From positions 1 through 19,537 of the forward strand of contig JAEXAR010000036.1 of assembly GCA_023394415.1 (NCBI GenBank): a DNA stretch of 19,537 nt, in the 5' to 3' direction. Both the position numbers and the translations under genes were made by a program. Source of the stretch: Bacteroidota bacterium (GTDB lineage: Bacteria; Bacteroidota; Bacteroidia; Flavobacteriales; Weeksellaceae). Of this stretch, positions 13,404 through 19,537 are shown piece by piece. The first letter of the stretch is position 1. Each line of letters begins with the position of its first letter. A model generated the notes under the pieces. The model ran no database searches. It saw only the letters and a list, made by a program, of their open reading frames with translations, and was not told where the DNA came from.

Positions 13404-14228
13404 TCATTTGATTTTTGTTTTTGGCTTAGCTTTGATAGTTGCTTCTTTAAGTTCATAACAGACTTCCCATTCTTCTTCAACAAAGGTTTTTGGTAACTGG
13501 TGTCTTTCCAGATATGCTTTAGTAAATAACCATTCAGTTTTGTCTGCTTTCTTGCGTACCATAAATGCCTTGTTCTCGGTTTCTAAGTAATAAAGCAAGG
13601 ATTCTTTTTTTTCGTTAGCATTTACTTTTATCCGCAATGGGATAGGTTTATAATGGTTTTTCAGTTTTTTCCCTGTAAACTGCTTCATTCCGATTCTGTG
13701 CGAAATTTCCAGAACGTCTTTTACTTTGAACGGCGGGATTTCATTAATTTGTTTTACCACGTTATAACGCACTGTCTTTGGGAATACAATAAACTGAGAA
13801 CTCTCTTGTATCACCACTATTTTTCTTTTAGGAGTGTCCTCTTTTGTATCTGGTGGAACATTGCCCCACAAAAATCCAAATCCCGGTTTAGTGTAGGATT
13901 CCGTCTTAATTCCGACTTGGCTCCAGGCAACTTTTTCACATGTTTCATCAAAAAAATATCTTCCTGCGGGACAGTCTCTACACCCAGCAAATTGCCTGTT
14001 AAAGGAGGCATAATAATATTTTTTACCGTCCTTACCATTGATGACTGTAAACTTGGAAAATTTCTTTTGGTCTAACATTTCCTGCAGACAATCCGGAAGT
14101 TTCTCTTCAGTAGTGCTGGAAGCTTCTTCCTTTGTTTGTGAGGAAAATCCCACTAATGTTGCCTGAATTCCTAAAATCAGAAAAAGCAGTAAGGTTTTGA
14201 TTTTGATTTTGATTTTGATTAGATTCAT
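13404..14228 (-). CDS. secreted protein of unknown function with a Cys-rich motif
   Basis: A 274-residue protein I do not recognise firmly. A basic n-region of alternating Ile-Lys (MNLIKIKIKIK) and a hydrophobic stretch 'TLLLFLILGIQATLVGFSS' form a signal peptide or anchor. Residues about 44-105 contain a cysteine motif, 'LPDCLQEML...YYYASFNRQFAGCRDC...YFFDETCEKVAW', which loosely recalls small Bacteroidota domains such as DUF6970; this is a weak inference. The remainder is basic and mixed, with a Lys-rich tail ending 'KAKPKTKIK'. The Ile-Lys start is encoded by a hexanucleotide repeat. The stop codon overlaps the start of the truncated lipoprotein gene. The gene follows the membrane-anchored gene at 14288 on the same strand after 59 bases, so an operon is likely. 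Confidence 0.65.
   Translation of the reverse strand: MNLIKIKIKIKTLLLFLILGIQATLVGFSSQTKEEASSTTEEKLPDCLQEMLDQKKFSKFTVINGKDGKKYYYASFNRQFAGCRDCPAGRYFFDETCEKVAWSQVGIKTESYTKPGFGFLWGNVPPDTKEDTPKRKIVVIQESSQFIVFPKTVRYNVVKQINEIPPFKVKDVLEISHRIGMKQFTGKKLKNHYKPIPLRIKVNANEKKESLLYYLETENKAFMVRKKADKTEWLFTKAYLERHQLPKTFVEEEWEVCYELKEATIKAKPKTKIK
14195..14220. repeat. hexanucleotide tandem repeat (TTTTGA)4 inside a signal peptide
   Basis: Four perfect copies of TTTTGA plus two further bases encode the Ile-Lys repeats at the start of the gene at 14228. Because the unit is six bases, copy-number change would lengthen or shorten the n-region without altering the frame. Confidence 0.8.
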
Positions 14229-14287
14229 CTCACGATATTTTCTTGATTATGCTTTGGTGTAAATTATTTCTTAGAAGAAGTTTTTTG

Positions 14288-15052
14288 TTAGATACTTCCG
14301 TTCAGTTGATAAAATGTAATAGCTGTTCCCGGTGGATATTGTGGCAGATAAGATTGGGTGAGTGTGAAGTTTTTACGGTCCATACAAAATTTGTATTCAT
14401 GAGAAACTACATATAGTTCTATGTCTTTTCTTTTTCCCATATCCATGATTAATAATGGCAGCTGTATCCCATCCGGAAATTCACCCAAAATGAAACCGGA
14501 AATTGTTCTGGTACGTCCTCTTCTTTGCCTGTTTAAAAGTGTATTGATTTCCTGCCCTTCATATTTTACGCTGTAATCTGCTCGCAGAACTGAGAGAATC
14601 AGTTTTTCATTTTCAGGAATCTGGAATCCTGCATTTTGAATCATTGTTCCTTGGTCTGTTCCCACAGCGTAATTGAATATATTTCCCAACGGTGAAAAAG
14701 TAACTTTCAGTTCTTTATTTTCAAGTATGGATTTACAGGTAATCAACTGATCTTCTACAGCTTTGATTTTACACGGAATTGAAATTCCGCTTGATGTTCC
14801 GGTGATGAACATGATGTTCAGAAAATCGCCTGTTTGAGGTTGAAGTGAAGGAGTCCTAAAACGCGCAATACCCGAATAGTTATAAAATCCGATAAAAAGA
14901 TCGTGGGCAATGGTTTTCAGCAAGTTTCCTGCTGTATTGTTAGAGCTTTCATGGTTATTCTCTTTTTTTTGGTAAAAAAACATGAATGCTGAAACCATTA
15001 TGCCCACGATAATGAAAATGAAAAATTCAGATATGAAAATTTGAAGAATCAT
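14288..15052 (-). CDS. membrane-anchored protein of unknown function
   Basis: A 254-residue protein with one N-terminal transmembrane helix ('FFIFIIVGIMVSAFMFFYQ', about 10-28), followed by a soluble domain that I do not recognise. The soluble part has beta-rich stretches ('GISIPCKIKAVEDQLITCKSIL', 'LKVTFSPLGNIFNY', 'LYVVSHEYKF'), three cysteines and a basic loop 'NRQRRGRTRTISG'. The positive residues after the helix (QKKENNH) suggest that the domain may lie in the cytoplasm, but topology is uncertain. It starts 23 bases after the frameshifted T9SS gene and is followed by the Cys-motif secreted protein, so the three probably form one transcript. No function can be assigned. Confidence 0.6.
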   Translation of the reverse strand: MILQIFISEFFIFIIVGIMVSAFMFFYQKKENNHESSNNTAGNLLKTIAHDLFIGFYNYSGIARFRTPSLQPQTGDFLNIMFITGTSSGISIPCKIKAVEDQLITCKSILENKELKVTFSPLGNIFNYAVGTDQGTMIQNAGFQIPENEKLILSVLRADYSVKYEGQEINTLLNRQRRGRTRTISGFILGEFPDGIQLPLLIMDMGKRKDIELYVVSHEYKFCMDRKNFTLTQSYLPQYPPGTAITFYQLNGSI

Positions 15053-15075
15053 GGTGGTTAGTGTGTGAACACTTT

Positions 15076-16304
15076 TTACTTTTTAATAAATCTGATACTT
15101 TCAGATTTTTTGTCGCTCGAGATTTTCAGCCAATACACTCCCGGTGTTAAGTTGCGTACATCAATTTTCGGATTGGCTGCGTTAATCTTTTCGCTCCTGA
15201 TATTTCTTCCGTTGGCATCATGAATCATTATTCCGGATAGTTTTTCTTTGCTTTCTACTGTAATAAAGTCTGTAGCAGGGTTTGGATAGATTTTGTAACT
15301 AAGCTTAGCAGTTTCTTCTGTAGCCATATACGGAATGCTATTGGTTACCGAAAACGCCGAAAATTCGATAGTTTCTCCGGGTTCTCCTGTAATATAATTC
15401 AAGATGGTGGCTGCGCCGCTTTGGGTATTTATTTTAGTAAGAAGAGCCGGTCCAACTGTAGCTCCCTGATAAAGCGGAGCATAAAGTTCATTGGTTTCAC
15501 GATTAAAATCTGCATCCTGCGCTAATTGAATATTCACACCGAGCGGGCCGATTTCTGTGATTTGTCTTGTCCCCAAATTTAAACTGTAAAGTTTATCCGA
15601 GTTAGTATCTGCAAAGTAACCCATACCGTTATTATCGATTTCCAGCCAGATTGGAAGAAGAGCAGTGGTCCCAAAAGTGCCCAGCAAAGTTGCTGTTCCG
15701 TTTGCAAGATTTACGGTATATAGATTTCTTTGTTCACCTTGTGTGCTTGTGATACCAGATACATGGTACTGTTTACAGGATTCCAGGATAATCCGGAGAC
15801 GGTTTGATTGTTCACTATGTTCTTAAAAGTACCAATCAGCATACTGGATCCGTCTTCATTTCTTAGATATAGAGATTTATCAGAATTGTTTGCATAATAC
15901 AGTAAACCGTTACCGGCAATATCGTCTGCATAAAATTGTTGGTCATATCCGGTTTGTATCACACTAACTGTAGGTGCAGCTAAAGAAATCGAACCAAATT
16001 TTTGGTTTCTTATATCGTGCCCGAAAGCTTTGTTAGTGGCTCTGTTTGCTTCTTCTGTTATTGTGATCGGATTTTCACGGATATACTTTTCGTGTATTTC
16101 CCTTTCATAAGGCAGGTAAATTTGTTTTTCTTCCTCAGTTAACTGGTTAATTGGGAAAGCTCCTGCAGGATTTTGCTGTCCCAACATTTCAAGTTTGTCC
16201 AGAACCTGTTGTAGTTCGGGAGATATTTCTTTCTGCTGTCCGTAAAGTCCGGCACTCATAAAGATGGCTGTAAGCATTGTACCGAGAATAGTTTTCTTTT
16301 TCAT
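15076..16304 (-). pseudogene. beta-propeller-like T9SS-secreted protein, broken by a frameshift
   Basis: Two adjacent minus-strand frames belong to one protein of about 409 residues. The first frame (16304 to 15711) begins with a signal peptide (MKKKTILGTMLTAIFMSAGLYG, cleaved near QQ) and contains a Glu-rich region, then propeller-like repeats ('LLYYANNSDKSLYLRNEDGSSMLIGTF'). It stops soon after 'NSTMYLV'. The other frame picks up immediately with 'ITSTQGEQRNLYTVNLANGTATLLGTFG', continues the repeats ('NGMGYFADTNSDKLYSLNLGT'), and ends in a type A T9SS sorting domain starting at 'YKIYPNPATDF' and finishing 'ESIRFIKK'. The frames differ as expected from loss of one base near 15755-15765. If repaired, it would be exported through the Sec and T9SS routes and attached to the cell surface. 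A sequencing error is the main alternative. Confidence 0.8.
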
Positions 16305-16428
16305 AATAATTGTTTTTTTTGGTTAATATTTCAAGTTCTTCTTTGTGAGAACAAATTTGCTGTGGTTTTTAGTTTTAGTAAAGCAACAATCAGTAAACTG
16401 TAACTTTCAGTCATTCATTTACGGATTC

Positions 16429-17028
16429 TCATTCAAGAAAGTGCGTGTCACTGTAATCAATTTTAAAGCTGCCGTTTTCTTTTACCAGTGTCACTTTACT
16501 TTCTGTGCGGATGTTTCCGTCGTAATCCACAAAAACTAAATAATTCAGGTCACCAAGTTTGGTGATTTTTACGTTTCTGATATTCAGCATATCATCCTGT
16601 CCACGACCGAAAAGCCACGGTTCATCTGTTGTTCGCAGAGGATAAACAGATGACCATTTCTTTTCATAATCAGCTTTTGCTTTAGGAAGCTCTTCTTCAG
16701 TAAGTGCAGATGCACAAAAGATTTCCTGAGAATCGAGCATAAAATCATAAAATCTCTTAGTGGTAAGATTCGGTTCATCATCCACATAAAAACAGAGACC
16801 TTCCTTTCCTCTGCATTTAAAGATATTCTCTATCCAAAGCTGACCTTCATCTGCAGAAACCGGATTATTTTGGTTTTCAATTTTTCCAGAATCGGCATTT
16901 TCTGTGGTCGTTTGATCCATATTTTTTTCTGTGACCTTTTTTTCGTTACAGGAGTTCATCAATACTATGATAATGAACAGAGTTTTCAACCAAATTGTGC
17001 TTCCGAAAAAATTCGCTGAGTTTTTCAT
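16429..17028 (-). CDS. lipoprotein of unknown function (possibly DUF3828/NTF2-like)
   Basis: A 199-residue lipoprotein: N-terminus MKNSANFFGSTIWLKTLFII followed by the lipobox 'VLMNSC' with Cys27. An acidic Asn/Thr/Glu linker (about 28-62) leads to a compact domain containing 'TTKRFYDFMLDSQEIF', 'YPLRTTDEPWLFGRGQDDML' and '...YLVFVDYDGNIRTESKVTLVKENGSFKIDY'. This alpha-beta layout, with a final sheet strand pair, recalls DUF3828/NTF2-like lipoproteins; that is inference. The ATG at 17028 is used rather than a TTG at 17094, which lies inside the upstream gene. It begins ten bases after the stop of the preceding lipoprotein gene, so the two are probably co-expressed and may act together at the membrane. 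Confidence 0.65.
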   Translation of the reverse strand: MKNSANFFGSTIWLKTLFIIIVLMNSCNEKKVTEKNMDQTTTENADSGKIENQNNPVSADEGQLWIENIFKCRGKEGLCFYVDDEPNLTTKRFYDFMLDSQEIFCASALTEEELPKAKADYEKKWSSVYPLRTTDEPWLFGRGQDDMLNIRNVKITKLGDLNYLVFVDYDGNIRTESKVTLVKENGSFKIDYSDTHFLE

Positions 17029-17038
17029 TTTATAAAAG

Positions 17039-17704
17039 TTATTTGCTGATTTTAATGTCAACAACGTAATATCCGGTAGTACGCAATGATCCAAACATTT
17101 TTTTTACTAAAAGCATCCCACGCGTTCCTTCAGGAGTTAAGAATTTTATCACCTGATTAGTTGAATCGAAACTTACATGGTTTGAGATTATTTTGAGATC
17201 ACCGTACAGCGCTTTCAGTTCGGCAGGAGTGTTTATTGAATTAAATTGTTCTGCAGTAATATTCCTTCTTGCTGCGTAACTCACATTAATGGTTTGCCAT
17301 AAATTAAAACCGTTTTTACGATTATGAATAAAATCAACCATTTTATCATCTTTTAGACCAAATGCATAAGTCGTAACCTCTGATGGACTCAGAAAGAAGT
17401 TTAAACCACCATTATAAAAAACAAAATCAATTTTCTCTTGATTTTTTAGTGCTTCTTCTCTGGTATAGACCTTTCCTTCAGTCATATTCACATAATTTCC
17501 TGCTTTATTAAGTTGGTTTCCAATAATCACATCTGTATATGTTATCAATTCCTCTTGCTTTTTAAGTTGTTTTTTAGTGTGATTGTTTGAAGATGGATTC
17601 GTATTCGTATTCGTCTGGATTGTACAGTTCATCAGAATTGTACTAAATCCAAAAATCATGATGATTTTTAATAAGTTCCCTGTAGTTAAAAAAAGATTTT
17701 TCAT
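17039..17704 (-). CDS. lipoprotein of unknown function
   Basis: A 221-residue lipoprotein: MKNLFLTTGNLLKIIMIFGF then lipobox 'TILMNC' with Cys27, a Thr-Asn repeat linker (TNTNTNPSS) and Lys-rich sequence. The domain from about 50 starts 'ITYTDVIIGNQLNKAGNYVNMTEGKVYTREEAL' and continues 'KIDFVFYNGGLNFFLSPSEV'. It ends in 'GTRGMLLVKKMFGSLRTTGYYVVDIKIS', which looks like a two-strand finish. Proteins of this plan are frequent among uncharacterised Bacteroidota surface lipoproteins, but I cannot name the family. The ATG at 17704 is chosen over a GTG at 17770 because it begins the lipoprotein signal. The next lipoprotein gene follows ten bases after its stop. Confidence 0.65.
   Translation of the reverse strand: MKNLFLTTGNLLKIIMIFGFSTILMNCTIQTNTNTNPSSNNHTKKQLKKQEELITYTDVIIGNQLNKAGNYVNMTEGKVYTREEALKNQEKIDFVFYNGGLNFFLSPSEVTTYAFGLKDDKMVDFIHNRKNGFNLWQTINVSYAARRNITAEQFNSINTPAELKALYGDLKIISNHVSFDSTNQVIKFLTPEGTRGMLLVKKMFGSLRTTGYYVVDIKISK
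17597..17614. repeat. hexanucleotide tandem repeat (ATTCGT)3 in the lipoprotein linker
   Basis: Three perfect ATTCGT units encode the Thr-Asn repeats directly after the lipidated cysteine of the gene at 17704. It is the second in-frame hexamer repeat in this cluster and would vary linker length without a frameshift. Confidence 0.7.
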
Positions 17705-17866
17705 AAGTTGAATTTTATAGGTTGTTTTGACTAAGCAAATTTTTGTTTTATAATTAAGATTATGAAACACAAATCAGTCAACAGTTGTTTTAAGCAAACC
17801 AAAAGCGTTTAATCCAATGTTCTGGTCAGATAAAGTTTTGTTTTGAACTGAATTGAGAAAAGAGTT

Positions 17867-18451
17867 TCAATGGTATTTCTCAACAACAAAGTTTAGATCA
17901 CCGTGATATACATTGAAAACCGATTTGCCGGGAAAGATCTGTTCCGTTTCGCCGGATTCCGTAAAGCGGAAATCGTGAATGGTGATTTCATCTAATTTTA
18001 TAGGGTATGTTGCATTTTTGGATGCTCTGTTAAACCTTGAATACCAGTCATTAAAGTTCATGCTAATGACATATTTTTTGTTTTTTTTCAACTCAAATGG
18101 TTTTATTTTCATAATCATTTTTTTACTCATTTGAGGTACTTTCATATATTCTTTCCTCAACACTTTTTGCGTATCATAATCCCATATTGTCACTCGAAGC
18201 ATTTCGTAAATGCCGGGAACTCTTACTTGCAGTTCAGTAATTTTCATTGGTTCATTTGCTGAAAAAGTTAAACCTGCTTCTATGTTTCGTACGTTTACCA
18301 CCTTATGTCCGAGCTCTATGAATTTTGTTTTTATCAAATACTGTTTTAATAGGTCAGTAGCTGGAGTTTTGTTTTTTGCTAAAGTAAAATTTGCCGAGAG
18401 CAGAATTAACATAGTAAACCCTATTCTTAAAATGTTATAACACTTTTTCAT
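17867..18451 (-). CDS. secreted DUF4082-like protein
   Basis: A 194-residue exported protein. The signal peptide MKKCYNILRIGFTMLILLSA continues NFTLA, with probable cleavage before KNKTP. From about 50 onwards the pattern 'VRNIEAGLTFSANEPMKITELQVRVPGIYEMLRVTIWDYDTQKVLRKEY', with a later 'FELKKNKKYVISMNFNDWYSR', resembles DUF4082-type beta-sandwich domains ('...FTF...ITGLRVR..PG....L.LWD..G..L'). These occur in bacterial surface proteins and are presumed to bind ligands. It starts four bases after the stop of the broken P-domain/T9SS gene, so the two probably shared a transcript. The 162-base gap downstream, before the lipoprotein pair, has no obvious terminator. Confidence 0.65.
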   Translation of the reverse strand: MKKCYNILRIGFTMLILLSANFTLAKNKTPATDLLKQYLIKTKFIELGHKVVNVRNIEAGLTFSANEPMKITELQVRVPGIYEMLRVTIWDYDTQKVLRKEYMKVPQMSKKMIMKIKPFELKKNKKYVISMNFNDWYSRFNRASKNATYPIKLDEITIHDFRFTESGETEQIFPGKSVFNVYHGDLNFVVEKYH

Positions 18452-18455
18452 TTCG

Positions 18456-19327
18456 TTATTTTTTTATGAATTTAATGGGAACAGTCCTGTTACCATTTAA
18501 AGTAGGAATCAGAAGATAAGTTCCTTTCTGCAGAAAAGTTGCATCCATATTATAATCTTTCATCCCTTTAAGCAGAGATTCAGATTTTACAAGACGTCCC
18601 AAACTGTCCACAATATCAAGTTTCAAACTCTCATAATTTTGGGCATTTACAGCTATCTTCAGCTGCTCACTGACTGCATTTTCTTTAAGAGTAATAGTGC
18701 TTCCATAAGTTGCGGATTCATTACTTTTTAAAAAAGCTCCAGGTTGGAAACTCATGCTCCATGAAGAAATCTGTACAGGAATTGAGCGATTGAAACTATA
18801 AATAACTAAACGCCACACACCAAAAATTTGAGTACCGTTGAAAAAAGTATGCATATTGGCGAGGTTGGGAAAAGGATAAGCATTGGGGTTTCCAGAAGGT
18901 TTGTAGGTTGCGTAAGGAACCACACCACTTGTAGTCGGAATTGGAGTAGTACTTAGCGAATTGAAGACTATTGGAGTTTCAAATTTAAACTGTCCGTAGA
19001 TCCGCAGGATGTTTCGTCATTAGCACCTATTCGTCTGATGAGTGAGATGACTCTGCCATCAGGTGTAATAACGTCAACGCCAACTGCTCCTGTATTCGTT
19101 GATTGTATCTCTAAGGTTATGGTAAGTTTAGAGGGATCAGCGATTACTTTGGAATCACCAATATAGATTCCTGTAAATTCCATTCCTGGTTTTACATGAA
19201 TGCCGCAGCTACTTATAAAATTGGATGCAGTAGTTGTTTTATCCGCAGTATTGGCGTAATACTAACCACTAAAATTTGTGCCTAAAGTACTAATTACGAG
19301 TGCCGAAAAAATTAAGAATGTTTTCAT
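18456..19327 (-). pseudogene. P-domain protein with T9SS sorting domain, broken by a nonsense codon and a frameshift
   Basis: Reconstructed from an ATG at 19327. MKTFLIFSALVISTLGTNFS, then G, is a signal peptide, and codon 22 is TAG (19262-19264). The same frame continues through 'YYANTADKTTTASNFI' and 'GIYIGDSKVIADPSKLTITLEI', the first half of a P domain, with 'VGVDVITPDGRVISLI'. It stops at 18968. Another frame continues at once with 'FETPIVFNSLSTTPIPT', then 'MHTFFNGTQIFGVWRLVIYSF' and 'SSWSMSFQPG', the second half of the P domain, and a type A T9SS sorting domain ending 'VPIKFIKK'. Loss of one base near 18978-18990 accounts for the shift, and a CAG-to-TAG change would account for codon 22. 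Two independent lesions make a true pseudogene more likely than a sequencing error. Confidence 0.8.
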
Positions 19328-19419
19328 GACAGTTGATTTTTTGGGGTTAAAGATTTGTTTAACTGAGAATTATTACTACAAATTTTCTATATTCATGGGT
19401 AATGTTTTAACGGTAGCCT

Positions 19420-19537
19420 CCCACAAACTGTGTAAGTTGAAAAGTTATTCTGAAAAATTTTGAGCCCTCAAAGCTCAAAAAATTTTTCGGAAATAACTTT
19501 TTACTATTTTTAAACCTACATAGTTATGATCGACAAA
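19420..19537 (+). mobile_element. possible left end of an IS256-like insertion sequence
   Basis: The segment begins with 'CCCACAAACTGTGTAAG', which resembles the TGTGTAA-containing termini of IS256-family elements. It contains a long hairpin and then a start codon (ATG at 19526, M-I-D-K to the window edge). Insertion sequences often carry a stem-loop between the terminus and the transposase start to block outside transcription. Only four codons are visible and the other end lies outside the window, so the family is an inference. Confidence 0.35.
19440..19501. repeat. long imperfect hairpin (about 26 base pairs)
   Basis: Outer arms AAAAGTTATT (19440-19449) and AATAACTTTT (19492-19501), a middle AAAAA/TTTTT pairing (19453-19457 with 19483-19487) and inner arms TTTTGAGC (19458-19465) and GCTCAAAA (19473-19480) stack with small bulges around a 7-base loop. 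It could act as a terminator in either direction. Confidence 0.8.

Larger units (their letters stand above)
12970..13407 (-). pseudogene. truncated paralogue of the P-domain lipoprotein
   Basis: A 145-residue open frame whose N-terminal part is a lipoprotein: a long basic start, a hydrophobic stretch and the lipobox 'TTTTAC' with Cys51, then RKDE. Residues 92-114 (ESSINIPASGTIKDLSKMFVE, then IN) align closely with 62-84 of the downstream P-domain lipoprotein (ESVLNFGATGTIADVSKMYVE, then VN). After that the similarity stops. The last 30 residues are Phe/Arg/Cys-rich and are merely the translation of the promoter and operator DNA of the next gene. The P domain is therefore cut after its first strands. 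A deletion that fused the front of one copy to the upstream region of the other explains this. Its ATG overlaps the stop codon of the upstream gene (ATGA), which suggests it was once coupled to it. The stub could still be made as a lipoprotein. Confidence 0.75.

Noticed and set aside
13653..14075. Plus-strand open frame of 140 residues opposite the Cys-motif secreted protein
   Set aside because: It is long, but Phe- and Cys-rich in the manner of an antisense frame, without a signal, promoter or ribosome binding region. The minus-strand gene has a signal peptide and operon context.
16584..16787. Minus-strand open frame of 67 residues inside the lipoprotein gene
   Set aside because: It is a different frame of the lipoprotein gene at 16429-17028, which has the lipobox and normal start.
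12303..19327. Possible polysaccharide utilisation, defence or contact-dependent toxin system
   Set aside because: No SusC/SusD pair, glycoside hydrolase, nuclease, toxin domain, immunity gene or helicase is visible. The genes are export-signal proteins of mostly unknown families.
1..19537. CRISPR array, tRNA, rRNA or riboswitch
   Set aside because: I found no regularly spaced repeats, cloverleaf-like sequence, rRNA motifs or known riboswitch cores; the hairpins present are explained as terminators or dispersed repeats.

Overview
The window looks like chromosomal DNA from a flavobacterium (Bacteroidota), most likely of the Chryseobacterium/Kaistella/Elizabethkingia group. The reasons are low GC, promoters of the Bacteroidota TAnnTTTG type, A-rich leaders without Shine-Dalgarno sequences, cargo of the type IX secretion system (T9SS), and a split F-type ATP synthase operon with atpZ-like and small membrane genes in front and no beta or epsilon genes. 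The genus is an inference; the phylum is well supported.

Layout. (1) Left edge, 1-763: the first codons of an IS1595/ISXO2-like transposase leaving the window leftwards, a GxxExxY-family gene, and about 320 bases of hairpin- and repeat-rich intergenic DNA. (2) Housekeeping block, 764-6123: hemJ-like and SAM hydroxide adenosyltransferase genes on the minus strand, a divergent phoH, two outer-membrane beta-barrel proteins that each end in a terminator hairpin, and ffh (the SRP GTPase) in convergent orientation. (3) ATP synthase operon, 6325-12132: atpZ-like, a small membrane protein, then atpB, E, F, H, A and G, ending in a strong terminator. (4) Accessory surface-protein region, 12303-19327, all on the minus strand: P-domain proteins, a beta-propeller-like protein and a P-domain protein each ending in a T9SS type A sorting domain, lipoproteins, a DUF4082-like protein, and secreted or membrane proteins I cannot name. 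(5) Right edge, 19410-19537: a long hairpin and an IS256-like left end with the first four codons of an ORF.

The genes of block 3 build the F0 sector and the alpha, gamma and delta parts of F1; the missing catalytic beta and epsilon subunits must be encoded elsewhere, as is usual in this phylum. The small genes in front probably help assembly or ion supply.

The most notable part is block 4. Three of its genes appear broken: one lipoprotein paralogue is cut off in mid-domain, one T9SS protein has a single-base frameshift, and one P-domain/T9SS protein has both a nonsense codon in its signal-peptide region and a frameshift. The intact P-domain lipoprotein has a promoter preceded by two identical 15-base direct repeats spaced 23 bases apart, which look like an activator operator. 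I see no clearly new enzymatic or defence system. The best candidates for follow-up are that operator, the decaying surface-protein cluster and the unrecognised secreted proteins in it.
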